Assembly (NCBI GenBank): GCA_022495005.1
Contig: JAGYXB010000657.1
Span: 1-64,000, forward strand
Reading direction: 5' to 3'
DNA: 64,000 nt
Origin: Rhyacophila brunnea
Taxonomy: Eukaryota; Arthropoda; Insecta; Trichoptera; Rhyacophilidae
Below, piece by piece: positions 54,795-64,000 of this stretch; the stretch's first letter is position 1, and each line of letters begins with the position of its first letter. Below the pieces are notes generated by a model that was given only the letters and a program-made list of their open reading frames with translations, ran no database searches and was not told the DNA's origin. The position numbers and the translations under genes are program-made.

Positions 54795-55015
54795 TAATAA
54801 AAAACTACTAAATGATATTCCACCTACGTAAGGACGAGTTTAGATTGACGTTATTTTATAAGTACCTAACAACTTTATAATTTTTGTATTTTTACACTTT
54901 ATACTGTTTTTCTAATACCCTTTTTGATACCTTCTTGATAACATTTTTTTTTTTTTCCATTGCCATGCTGTGAACGTCTTGAATTTGTAATTTGTAAAGC
55001 TCACAATGAAGTAAA
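54795..55015 (+). pseudogene. Third copy of the 17.7-kb LINE 3' end
   Basis: AATGATATTCCACCTACGTA then AGGACGAGTTTAGATTGACG parallels 19105-19145, followed by a T-run, GCTGTGAACGTCTTGAATTT then GTAATTTG, and GAAGTAAATAAAT. Confidence 0.5.
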
Positions 55016-55024
55016 TAAATTTGA

Positions 55025-55110
55025 TAAACTATTTTTTTATTCAATGAATTATTCACAATATTTAAGAATGTATCATTTTATATTGAACATACCTACATAT
55101 AAACTCGGAA
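55025..55110 (+). repeat. SINE family B tail fragment, complement
   Basis: TTTTATTCAATGAATTATTC then ACAATATTTAAGAATGTATC and ATATTGAACATACC match 29755-29815 and the complement of 41810-41885. Confidence 0.4.
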
Positions 55111-55233
55111 ACACCGCAGAGAAGTATAATAATATAACCTCTGGAAATAATCTATTGGTTTAAAAAGCACTTCAATGATTTCAAATTTATCAATTTAGCG
55201 ATCAGGTACCGCTGCAAAATATAAACATATGAC

Positions 55234-55858
55234 AGCATGCATATGAAGGGGTGGACAAGTTCACGTATCTCGGATCCAGCCTAAATACCCAAAATAAGAC
55301 AGCAAAGGAGATACAAATCCGCCTTATCTCCGGGAACAAATGCTGGCATGCCTGCAAGCGACTGATAGGGTGGAAAATTCTAGGCCGAAGAAGTAAACTT
55401 CTAATATATAAAACAATTATAAGGCCAGCGGTCACTTATGGCTGTGAGACTTGGTGCTTAACTCAAAACGAAGAAAATAAATTAGCTGTCTTCGAGCGCA
55501 AAATACTCCGAAAAATCTTTGGACCCACGTTGGAAAATGGGAACTACAGAATAAAAATGAACCACGAGTTGGATGAGCTGATTGAACAAGAAACAATCAT
55601 AAGATACTGTAAGTCCCAAGGACTACGATGGGCAATGTGAAGAGAATGCCTGAAGTTAGAGCGCCAAGGATCATGACAAAGTGGATACCCCAACGGAAGA
55701 GACCCAGAGGCCGAAGAGGCCCAAGAAGGAGATGGGCTGACGCCGTAGAAGAGGACTGGCTTCATATAGGAAGACCCAATAACTGGAGAAGTGTGGCGAA
55801 AGACCGTAGTGAGTGGAGAGCGTTTGTGGAGGAGGCCAAATCCCACCCCGGGATGTAG
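55234..55858 (+). pseudogene. RTE-type LINE reverse transcriptase, C-terminal 200 residues, one frameshift
   Basis: The first frame reads DKFTYLGSSLNTQNKTAKEI, RPAVTYGCETWCLTQNEENK, KLAVFERKILRKIFGPTLEN and RYCKSQGLRWA-stop at 55640. The reading continues in the +2-shifted frame as GNVKRMPEVRAPR, KRPRGRRGPRRRWADAVEED and WRAFVEEAKSHPGM-stop. The order FTYLGS, YGCETW, FERKILRKIFGP, GRRGPRRRWADAVEEDW, EEAKSHPGL matches insect RTE-like elements. One frameshift near 55630 is the only obvious lesion in the retained part, so this is among the younger LINE scraps here. The RT palm is missing. Confidence 0.88.
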
Positions 55859-55866
55859 CGCCGTGG

Positions 55867-57015
55867 AAGAAGATTTCAAATTTATAATTTGAATTTGAAT
55901 TCATTCAGCAGCCGATAGCGACTGGTTGATGATGGGCTACCAATTCGCTTATAGTAAAAAACGTTATGCAATCGTCATCAAGACGAGTTTTGTAATAAAA
56001 TTTATATCATAAGCTCTTTGTTATCGGTTTTTATTCGCATACATTTTATCATTTGCATAGTGTCTTGGTGCAGAAATGGATGAAAAGCATTAAACAATTT
56101 TACACATTCTAATCGATGTGAGTCTTTATACTGCTCGATTGTAATTATTAGTTTAAGTGATCTAAGTTTCGCGCTTCAGCATCTTAAGACGCTATAGGTA
56201 TTTACTTTTTACTTATACTATATAAATAAATAACCGGTAAAGATAGTTCGTTAGGTACTGTTTTAATTAATACTAAACTAACTAATTAAAAGGTCAATAG
56301 TAAAAATAAATTGGCGCGGTTTTCTTTAGTTTTATGGGTTGAAAATTTTCGTATATTAGGTCCAATTAATTAAATGAAAATGATTGGTTTGCTAATACTT
56401 GTTGTTTTCTTTTCATTGTGCTATATGAGATGGCTAACTAGCCTGAAAATTTCTATGGGGTTGCAGTCGTATCGGTAATTGAGGTTCTTAATAAGTTAGG
56501 AAATTTAGTATTTTCTCTGCTACGTTTACCTTTGATCTTTTTTTGGATAATTGGTTGGAAAACTCTGTAATTTTGTCCGTTTATAATGTAAAAGAGGTGC
56601 TGTTATTTTTTAATTTTGATACTACGCAAAACTTTTCAACCCTCTACAATTCGTTTGAGAACGTCGATATTAAATTTGTCATCCAAAGAAGTCTCATACG
56701 GGTTTCCTAGTAATTTGAGGATAAATTCTTATGCTCATTTTTTATAAGCAAAATACCCTTTATAATTGACTGACAATTTTACCGATAATGTTATACATAC
56801 AAATTCTTAAAAGAATACTTGATGTAATTCAAATGTTATTGTAGTTGAAAGATTATGAAATCATCGTAAAATAGTACGTAAGTAAACTACTATTTTACTC
56901 CTAAATAGAGAATAAAGCTTCAAAAAAATGAAGCTCATATAACCATATTTTAAATAAATAATGGTCTATATTATTGAGTCCTTTCTTTAGATCAAACATT
57001 AAAAATATATTATCA
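55867..57015. other. Non-repetitive AT-rich interval
   Basis: No match to any repeat family in the window and no credible exon. One of the longest stretches without a visible element. Confidence 0.35.
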
Positions 57016-57017
57016 TC

Positions 57018-57090
57018 TTAGCTAGGCAAGGAATCGTACCCATATTCACTGCTTCAAAGACGAGTGCTTTATCAACTTCTCTACTGTAGA
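57018..57090 (-). repeat. Decayed tRNA-like SINE head
   Basis: On the minus strand AAGTTGATAAAGCACTCGTC resembles an A-box half and TATGGGTACGATTCCTTGCC a B box (GGTACGATTCC). No family tail is recognised. Confidence 0.35.
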
Positions 57091-57879
57091 GTAAAATTTC
57101 TAAGTAATAAAATAGTAACCTACCATTCATATATAATAATATAAACATTTTTTTAAATTAAAGCAATTGAAGATATCAGCAATAAATTTTTGAAGCCAAT
57201 TCTTATAGAATATTATAACACTTTCATGGATTTCAATTTAAATTCAATTACGATTAATAATATTCTTTGTTGAATGTAATAATTTTTTAATATTATATTT
57301 AAAAAGCTAATAACTACTTGATTATTTACTATAATTTCATAAGATCCTGAAAAAAAATAGAAAGTTCATCTTACATCATAGAGAAATTATAAAAGCTAAG
57401 ATATAAAAAGCTTATTAGCTGAAGAAAATGTATTAGGGAATTACGCAACGCGGGTTATAAAAAAGTTGCACCACAATGTGGGCTGCATTATTTTACATAA
57501 CTTGCATTCTTATAAACTGTTTGCACGGTACTGAAAAAAATTAAAAATAAATTACCTTTCAGCTTTGAGAAAAATGAAAATTCTCTTTTATAATCCTCAC
57601 TGAATGAATGACACTTTTTTTATATATTATAACAGACGTAGAACTGATAAAGTTTTATAACAATTATACTACGAATTAATGTTAAACTTCACTGGCTTTT
57701 TATGGGGTAAACTTTTTTGTTTAAAAGCTCAAAGTCACAACGATTTGTCAGTAATTAATTATTATAACACACAATTAATTATATCACTCTGTAATTAGAT
57801 CTTTAGAGTTTCACTGATTGGTATGCGATAATCTCACGTTGGCACGTATTTGTCCTACTGGGGTAGTAATTTTTAGCGA
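57091..57879. other. AT-rich interval, nothing recognised
   Basis: No element or coding frame was recognised. Confidence 0.4.
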
Positions 57880-58080
57880 TTTCGGCGTCGGTACGACGAG
57901 CGTCCTGCAGCGTCGGATCGCGGGAAAGAACTGAAGAGGTTTAGGCTTGCGCGTGCGCAGTGCGTCCTGCGTCACCCCCGCCCCCGCGTGGCCCCGCAGC
58001 TTGCCCGCACTTTCCTCGGAGGCCTCCGCCGCTGAACGTGCTGGAAAAACTCGACGAGATCGAAGATTGAAAGCTTTCAC
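57880..58080. promoter_or_regulatory. CpG-rich island with NRF-1-like site
   Basis: This 200-bp stretch is strongly GC- and CpG-rich in an AT-rich window. TTGCGCGTGCGCAGTG (57947) contains a GCGCGTGCGC core close to the NRF-1/ewg consensus. Open frames cross it on both strands (57935-58192 +, 57811-58122 -) but neither starts at an ATG or contains a recognised domain. It could be a promoter with 5' UTR, an exon of an unrecognised gene, or a GC-rich foreign scrap. Confidence 0.3.
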
Positions 58081-58446
58081 GGATGCTACTTGGCGACTGA
58101 TTGAAAATGATAAAAGTACCACGTCTTATTTCTCACACCGTAAAAATGCTGTAACTAAAATTCGATGTGGTCAACACATTGATTTCGTCATATGAGAAAT
58201 AGATTTTTTACATAAGAACCCGGTTGATTTAGTTTTATTTATTTATTATACATATTGCCAATGCAGTTCTAACTGATAAGTAGAGAATACAATTTGAAAC
58301 CCTCCCTATAACCCAAGAAAAGAATTGGCAGTCATGTGGTAAATTGTATAAAACATTTATTCTCATAATTTTTATAATTACCTACTTTTAAATTTAAATA
58401 TACTTTCAGCAACCAAAAAAAATATTTTTCTCGTAAGTAAATCGGT
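58081..58446. other. AT-rich interval
   Basis: The first 115 bases continue the open + strand frame from the CpG island, ending in a TGA at about 58193. Nothing else was recognised. Confidence 0.3.
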
Positions 58447-59111
58447 CTACGGTGGCCGCGTCGGCTCATAATGTCGTGGATAACGGGTACAAATCCCTGA
58501 TCTATTTTACAACGTTTTTATTAGGTCGTATTATTATTTGTCCGGTGGCTGTTTATCCAGTACAAATCTTGCAATCGATTTTTAAGTAACTTCTCGACTA
58601 GGTAGACATTTGAAACTTTCAGAATATAATAGAACACGATGCCAATGTATTTTTTTTTTTTAAATATTTTTAGCCGTCTTTAAGTAGAATTGAATTCATT
58701 TTCAGTTAATTCTGTTTTGTATGAAAAGTTATTTTGGATGAAATCCGTAATCCAATCCACTATTATTGGTTGCTAAGGGTGTGGAGTCCTACTATGTAAA
58801 TCAATATAAAATGTCAAAATGACATTTCAGTATTATTTCTATCAGGTACAAATTTTTTGATCGTTTAAGCTAGTCAAGTCAAGTTTATAATATGATTCAA
58901 CAGAAAATTTAAAAACGTTGTAGGTATATAAAAAGTTCTTTTTATCTTGTAATTATTTTAATGTGTCTTTGGACCAAAGTATGGACCTGATATGCTTACA
59001 AGTGGCTAACATCCATATAACTATCGTTAAAACAAAAAAATTTGTTAATACAACGTCCACTTTGTGGAGGCCCATAATAATTATGATCTTCATAAGATTC
59101 GACATCGTTCA
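58447..59111 (+). repeat. tRNA-derived SINE family A, split by an ACAACG-family element
   Basis: The head TCTACGGTGGCCGCGTCGGC and GGTACAAATCCCTG lie at 58447-58500. The body resumes at 58959 with AATGTGTCTTTGGACCAAAG then TATGGACCTGATATG and runs to CATAAGATTCGACATCGTTC. The order and orientation equal the intact copy at 39658-39914, so the ACAACG element inserted into an existing SINE. Confidence 0.8.
58501..58958 (+). repeat. ACAACG-family element, copy 6, nested in a SINE
   Basis: It starts TCTATTTTACAACGTTTTTA and ends TTTTTATCTTGTAATTATTT. Because the surrounding SINE is known, this copy best defines the element's ends. Confidence 0.8.
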
Positions 59112-59359
59112 AATATTTATATATTATATACATATCTGAGGTATTTTTAAATGATGTATTTTAAATATATTGTAAATTATTATTCGTCTTAAAAAAAGTT
59201 TATTAAATTATTAGCAAATCCAAATTAGTTATAACTAAAATTTGGAAAGGTGATACTTTGATATTATAAAACACAAAAGGCGACTGCCAAAATTAACGCA
59301 TTTGTGAAGCGCTTCAAACATGTAATAACTACTTAGTTAATTTTGTCTTAATTATATAG

Positions 59360-59515
59360 GATGCACATGGCTCAATTGGTAAAGCACGTTCGCGCAAATT
59401 CAGTGGATGCAGGTTTGAATCCCGCTGGGCATCGTTTTTTTCCGAAGATTTTTTTGAAGGTATATAATATATAGTGAGTGGGATTTTTACGAAAAATGTA
59501 TGTCTGTCAAACTTA
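59360..59515 (+). repeat. tRNA-derived SINE family B
   Basis: ATGGCTCAATTGGTAAAGCA is an A-box half and GCAGGTTTGAATCCCGCTGG a B-box arm, then the tail with ATCGTTTTTTTCCGAAGATT then TTTTTGAAGG. An older tail fragment with TTAGCAAATCCAAATTAG lies at 59190-59240. Confidence 0.65.
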
Positions 59516-59527
59516 AACAATTAGGTC

Positions 59528-59600
59528 TATTGTCAGAGCCAGGATTTGAACCCGAGAGCCATAACATTATACGCCGACGTGTAATCGCTCGATAATAGTG
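59528..59600 (-). repeat. tRNA-like SINE head
   Basis: GAGCCAGGATTTGAACCCGA then GAGCC and TATACGCCGACGTGTAATCG are the complement of a family A-type head. The body is missing, and the hAT element starts seven bases further on. Confidence 0.5.
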
Positions 59601-59606
59601 GAATAC

Positions 59607-60293
59607 TAGGGAATCCAATCCCGAGCCAAAATTCTGAACCCGGGATTTCGGGATTACAATTTGACAATCCCGGGATTGGCATTTTTTCCATTGTTAATAT
59701 TAAATCTTTATATTTACAAATAACAATTGATAAAATCGGTCAAAAATAAATCTAGTATAATTTATACTACGAGTATTTAAGACATTTATTATTAATATTG
59801 TATACGTTCAATCTTGGAAATACATAAGTTTAATAGAGTAAATAATATTGTAATATAAATAATAATGTGAATTTAATATGAGAGTTGTTTCTGATAGTAA
59901 AAACTTATGAATGGGTTAGCGAGATTTAAAATAGTAAAGCAATTCATGGTGTACTTATGGCCTTTTCGCTTCATAAATCTAATTAGTCAGCCAAATATGA
60001 AACTGCCATAAAACGTACGAGATCACGGTAGAATTACTTTGTTAATAGTACGAAGCATTGTTTTTTCCAATCTTTCTCGTTTCTCGTCAAACTTCATTCA
60101 AACTCAGTTTATTTCTAATGCAGTTATTTGTTATTAAAAATATTTTTTCTGTTATATTTACGTTTTTATTTTATTTTCCATAAAAATTGATAAAAAAATC
60201 AATCCCAGAGTTTTGGGATTATGTTTATCAATCCCGAGATTCATATGTATGGAAAATAGCTCGGGATCCCGGGATCCCGTGATGAAATCCCTA
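59607..60293. mobile_element. hAT-like CCCGGGATT element, second copy, inverse orientation
   Basis: TAGGGAATCCAATCCCGAGC at the left and ATCCCGTGATGAAATCCCTA at the right. Inside, TTTATTTCTAATGCAG, GTCAGCCAAATATGAAACTG and CATGGTGTACTTATGGCC align with the complement of 30440-30680. No good 8-bp target duplication (TGGAATAC against GTCGTTAC), suggesting older age or rearrangement. Confidence 0.75.
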
Positions 60294-61073
60294 GTCGTTA
60301 CTGATACTTGCAACATTTATAAATTATTTGATTTCCCTATTAAAAATCGCTGAAAAATCTTCCAATTTGACTTTAGTGGTAATTTAGTGTGCAAAAACAA
60401 AACGAACAGTTTCTTTAGAGATTTCTGACGTCTTTTGCCTTGTTTCAAAATAATGTTTATGTGTCTCATCTGTATGAAATATGGTTTTGTTTGACATTTT
60501 TAAAAATTATATTTTAAAATATTAAAGAACACAAAGTCTGTTTGTTTTTCAAATAAAGTCATTATGTTTTTTTCAAGTGTACATTTCCCTTAATTAAAAT
60601 ATTCGTGAATGAAATTGCGTGGTAGTAATTCACACAAAGACATTTACGTCTCATTAATCATTCTGTTGCTTTAAGGCCACCGATACAAAAGGTTTTATTG
60701 ATCAGTATACATTTAAATTATTTCATCCACGAATTGGGGAAATCGGTTAATATTTTCCACTTATTAATAAGTTCATTACACAACACATCACGCTAAGGTT
60801 TTGACTCGTTGATTCCTCCTTTCATTTATGTTACATGCCTATCGTTCACAAATTCTATGCCCACTCCAGTGACAAAATATGTAAATTGGACTATATGGCA
60901 CAACACATTAATTGTATAAAATATGTTGAAAGAAACCTTCCCCTATAAAGATGGAATCACCATTTATAGCATTGAAACAACAAATGAGCTCTGGTATACT
61001 AATTAACTTAGCTTCAAGTTAATTTAATTAAGCACTAAACACTATGTTAACAACGCTGATTATAATAATATCT
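60294..61073. other. AT-rich interval, nothing recognised
   Basis: No element or coding frame was recognised. Confidence 0.4.
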
Positions 61074-61225
61074 GGTTGGGCCAAATTACGGTCACTTTTC
61101 CCACCTACCTTAAATGCCCAGATATTGTTGCAAGTCAGCAGTTTCGGGTCATAAGTCAACCATGATTGCGAGTTACAGTTAGTAAGTTCAAGACAGCCGA
61201 CGTGTCTAGACTTATAGCGTAACAT
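61074..61225 (+). repeat. GGTTGGGCCA-family repeat, copy 6, 3' truncated
   Basis: It begins GGTTGGGCCAAATTACGG, then GATATTGTTGCAAGTCAGCA and GACAGCCGACGTGTCTAGAC, closest to copy 2 at 4023. The rest of the family is absent. Confidence 0.7.
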
Positions 61226-61529
61226 TTTGAGTATTTCTAATTCTGCAATGGTATGATTGGCCTCACAGACTAACTAAACACATTGACTGCTGATTAAATA
61301 ATTACTTTTTAATTACCACATTTAAATAGCATGCTAATTATATCGAATGCCACCTTAATCGTTGTACTCAACATAATACTTCAGAATTGCAATCATACCC
61401 TTAAAGAATTAGAAGTACATACTCAAATATTATGTTTGAACATTCGAGTAGTTTACTCAAAACTAGCCAGAATGGACTTATTTCACGTGGCTTATGAACC
61501 ACAGAATTATAATACACAAAATATCATTT

Positions 61530-61655
61530 TAATACTTTGGACGCTGAAGACGCACATGCGCGTAATGACCAGGCGGCCGATCGATGTAATTAACGTGCAT
61601 TTTAAAGGTGTTAATTAAAATCTCATTATATAGTCAGCAGCGAATGAGTTAAGAG
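61530..61655. repeat. Block shared with 47830-47905, bounded by TTAA
   Basis: GATGTAATTAACGTGCATTT then TAAAGGTGTTAATTAAAAT parallels ATATAATTAACGTGTTATTT at 47848. TTAA occurs at both edges (before TACTTTGGACGC and after GCGAATGAG), as in piggyBac-type elements, but the evidence is thin. Confidence 0.3.
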
Positions 61656-61677
61656 TGTTAGAATGTAAGATTCTAAT

Positions 61678-62155
61678 CTATTTTACCACGTTTTTCTCAG
61701 CTTGTATTCTTGTTTGTCCGGTGGTTGTTTGTCAAGTACAAATCTTGCAATCGATTTTTAACTAACTTTCCGACTAGCTAGACATTTTAAACTTTCAGAA
61801 TATATCAGAACACGATGCCAATGCATTATTTTAATACTTTTAACCATCTTCAAGTAGAATTGAATTAATTTTCAGTTAATTCTGTTTTGTATGAAAAGTT
61901 ATTTCGGGAGAAAAACGTAATCCAATCCACTATTATTGGTTGCTAAGTGGGTGGTCCTAGCAACTAAATTATTAATATATACGTGCGTTACTATGGAAAT
62001 CAAAATGACATTTCAGTATTATATATTTGTTTGTTTGTTTGTTTTTTATTTACTTCATATCAAGTACAAGTTTGAGCATATTGAGGATAATAATTTAACA
62101 TAAAATTTAAAAAACGTTGTATATAAAAAGTTCTTTTTATCTTGTAATTATTTTT
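61678..62155 (+). repeat. ACAACG-family element, copy 7
   Basis: It starts CTATTTTACCACGTTTTTCT and ends TATATAAAAAGTTCTTTTTA then TCTTGTAATTATTTT. It carries a (TTTG)n run and the TACTTCATATCAAGTACAAG block shared with copy 4. Confidence 0.8.
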
Positions 62156-62329
62156 AATTTAAATTAGCAATGAGTGTATACTTTCAATAGGTTCGAGAAT
62201 TGATCAGCCTGAGTCAATTGAGTTCAACATCGGTGATCGAGATTGGCTGTGTAGTTTTGGCATAACAGTTACACTGGCCGATATAATAGCCCAATGACAT
62301 TAATATGGACGAAGCATCTGGAAAATAAA

Positions 62330-62502
62330 ATGACACTCACTTTGTGTCGGGTCTGCCGGATGGCGAAATTCATATTTTAATATCGGTATCCTACGCTCAA
62401 ATGAAAATTCTGCTTGCAAGCGGTCTGGCGACACCGCTGGGTCTGCCCATACAAAATTTCTGACTGTCAGGTTTCGACCCGCCGTTATTATTGTGTTACA
62501 AA
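62330..62502 (+). promoter_or_regulatory. Candidate promoter and 5' UTR of the THAP-like exon
   Basis: It is GC-richer than the surroundings and repeat-free, with CAAGCGGTCTGGCGACACCG then CTGGGTCTGCCC and CTGTCAGGTTTCGACCCGCC just upstream of the start codon at 62503. No TATA box is evident. The role is inferred only from position and composition. Confidence 0.3.
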
Positions 62503-62580
62503 ATGCCAATGTGCCTAGTTAAAAATTGTAAAAAAAATCTACTAAACACTCCAAGAAAGATGGGATATCACTTTTCATGT
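62503..62580 (+). CDS. Putative first coding exon of a THAP zinc-finger protein
   Basis: Twenty-six codons start at ATG in the context TTACAAAATG, close to the insect start consensus. The peptide starts MPMCLVKNCKK and ends RKMGYHFSC. Cysteines at 4 and 9 give the C-x4-C spacing that opens the C2-CH THAP DNA-binding domain, and HF near residues 23-24 sits where the family has the xFHxFP motif. The exon ends at TGT followed exactly by GTAAGTATT, a consensus donor. Known THAP genes often have a first exon ending just at this HF/FP position. THAP proteins are transcription factors or P-element-type transposase derivatives. The second exon, carrying the later Cys and His, is not recognised in the remaining 1.4 kb. 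A chance match in 26 residues remains possible. Confidence 0.5.
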
Positions 62581-62957
62581 GTAAGTATTATTTATTATTG
62601 ATAAAATGCCATTTTGATATTGATGAATGTTTATTCAATGCAATTGAATGACAGAAACCATTGGACAGACGCCTGTGATGCGTTGGGCTAACTTGCGTCA
62701 AATCTCCAAGAAGTCGTAAGTAACCGAGAACTGTTTCTAACGCAATGACACTAGTACGCCATTACAATAAAGGTTATATTACTATAAATTCTCGAAGATT
62801 GTATCGCATAATGGAAATGGATACGTCTATGGTCACGTGACGTCTACCTATACATCTGTGAATGACTTTCATGTACAATTTCTCGTGCGCGCCGATATGA
62901 AGTGAGTTGTCCATTTAATATGTCATTGTAATAGCCCCGTTTATTTATATGTTTACT
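62581..62957 (+). other. Putative first intron, 5' part
   Basis: It begins GTAAGTATT. A possible exon flanked by an AATGACAG acceptor and TCGTAAGT donor (about 62655-62716) is open in one frame but lacks THAP features, so I do not call it. Confidence 0.3.
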
Positions 62958-63223
62958 ATCTTTACTATTATTGGTTGCTAAGGGGATGGTCCTAGCAACT
63001 AAATTATTAATATATATGTGCGTTAACTATGAAAATCGAAATGACATTTCAGTATTCTATATTTGTTTGTTTGTATGTTGAAAAATAGCAAAAAAATGAT
63101 TTGTTGACAATTGCCTTATTTTTCTAAATTATTAACACATAGAATTGTCAACTTTATAATATGATTCAACAGAAAATTTAAAAACGTGGTATATAAAAAG
63201 TTCTTTTTATCTTGTCATTATTA
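62958..63223 (+). repeat. ACAACG-family element, copy 8, 5' truncated
   Basis: Homology starts at TTTACTATTATTGGTTGCTA and runs through CAGTATTCTATATTTG, AACAGAAAATTTAAAAACGT to TATATAAAAAGTTCTTTTTA. It shares AACACATAGAATTGTCAA with copy 1, a second subfamily. Confidence 0.75.
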
Positions 63224-63805
63224 ATATTGTGTATATTTATTTAGGTATAGGATTTTTTTAAAAATTTAAATAATGGTGTTATATATTATTAAGAAGGTTT
63301 GCAATTCATATTTAATAAAATAACCAGAAAGTTTATTATTAAAGTGTAATTAATATGTAAGACTATAATAATTTCGTTTCTTTAATTTGAAAAAGGAATG
63401 TTTTGTTTTGTGGGTATATCGTAAAAAATCTGACGCGAACAAATGTATACGTGTTTAATTGGGCGCAAGTATTCGCTTCAAAGTTTAAAATACAATTGCG
63501 TGACAGAGAACAAGTTTCAGAATAATATTCATATTATGAATTATATACATAACATGTTTTTAAGAATTCGCGAAATAATTGGAATCGCATGTTTTACTTT
63601 GTACCTATACTGTTAAGCATTTTTTAAACGTTTTCAACAAACAATGCTTTGCCACAAAAGAATTGTTCGATTTAATAGATATGGCATTTGATATAGTATT
63701 AGGATTTTTTTTAAATTTTTTATTTATATATTTTATTTTTGAATCAACACCACTAATGGGTGAAAAGTTTCAACTAGTGCCGAATATCGATCATCGGACC
63801 ATTAT
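63224..63805. other. AT-rich interval, nothing recognised
   Basis: A 110-codon + strand frame (63579-63911) crosses into the repeat at 63806 and has no recognised domain; its FFLNFLFIYFIF stretch reflects a T-rich tract. Confidence 0.4.
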
Positions 63806-64000
63806 TATTAAGGGAGGACGTGCTCAGCGTGGGTCAAAATGGAGCTTTTTTTCTATTTTAAAGCATGATCCTAGACATTCCTTAAACGTTGTAGATAATT
63901 TATTTATATAATTTTGAAGCCTTATATTTATTTTAAACATTATTTGATGACTGCATAAAGTATTTTTATTACATAAAATAATGTTTTAGAATATAGCCAT
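63806..64000 (+). repeat. GCTCAG/AACGTTGTAGATAAT family, copy 3
   Basis: GTGCTCAGCGTGGGTCAAAA then TGGAGC, CATTCCTTAAACGTTGTAGA, and GATGACTGCATAAAGTATTT then TTATTACATAAAATAATG continue to the window edge. This uninterrupted copy defines the insertion point in the 2.4-kb copy. Confidence 0.7.

Noticed and set aside
57811..58192. Overlapping open frames on both strands across the CpG island as genes
   Set aside because: Neither begins with ATG, and both are long because GC-rich DNA has few stop codons; no domain is seen.
61530..61655. piggyBac-type MITE from TTAA at both edges
   Set aside because: TTAA is common in this AT-rich sequence and the terminal repeats are not convincingly inverted; kept only as a shared block.
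62655..62716. Second THAP exon between a CAG acceptor and a GTAAGT donor
   Set aside because: The open reading lacks FP, the conserved W residues and the later Cys and His; accepting it would be forced.
63579..63911. 110-codon frame with hydrophobic FFLNFLFIYFIF, a possible membrane protein
   Set aside because: The hydrophobic run is a T-rich tract and the last third is the repeat also present at 29.3 kb.

Overview
This is AT-rich, repeat-saturated eukaryotic nuclear DNA, most likely from an insect. The evidence is the family content: decayed RTE-type and Jockey/R1-type LINE ends, several tRNA-derived SINE families, many short hAT-like and TA-target MITEs, and short runs of the arthropod-type TTAGG telomere motif. 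There is no operon-like gene packing, no long open reading frame and no CRISPR array. Family resemblances would suit Lepidoptera or Hemiptera, but the order cannot be fixed from the sequence alone. All family names here come from reading the sequence, not from database searches.

No complete protein-coding gene is visible. The best candidate host coding sequence is at the right end: a 26-codon exon (62503-62580, + strand) with the N-terminal C-x4-C and HF pattern of a THAP zinc finger. It has an insect-style start context and ends exactly at a consensus GTAAGT splice donor; GC-richer, low-repeat DNA lies upstream. Its partner exons are not recognisable before the window ends. Other non-repetitive stretches that could hold regulatory DNA are 5350-5870 (TATA-like box), 16260-16800 (CRE-like TGACGTCA) and 57880-58080 (a CpG-rich island with an NRF-1-like site).

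Layout. 0-13 kb: a hAT-like MITE with a perfect 8-bp target duplication (107-539), several copies of a ~500-bp GGTTGGGCCA family, LINE 3' remnants, and a near-perfect 295-bp palindrome (11818-12112). 13.6-15.2 kb: a degenerate tandem array of 13 units grown from an RTE LINE 3' end. 17-28 kb: LINE tails, MITEs, a mariner-like transposase scrap, and nested fold-back elements. 28-33 kb: MITEs, hairpins, SINEs and a 755-bp hAT element. 33.9-36.8 kb: a 2.9-kb DNA transposon with 27-bp terminal repeats, itself holding a 570-bp pogo/Tigger-like MITE. 37-48 kb: repeated copies of a ~460-bp family, SINEs (one split by a 384-bp MITE), two hAT-like elements with perfect 8-bp target duplications, and TTAGG-containing inverted-repeat elements, one abutting a 313-bp palindrome. 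49-60 kb: RTE fragments on both strands, a decayed hAT transposase C-terminus, more SINEs and a second copy of the hAT element seen at 30 kb. 60-64 kb: more repeat copies and the THAP-like exon.

The elements do not act together as a pathway. What the window records is an insertion history: several insertions can be ordered because one element interrupts another and the uninterrupted sequence survives elsewhere in the window.
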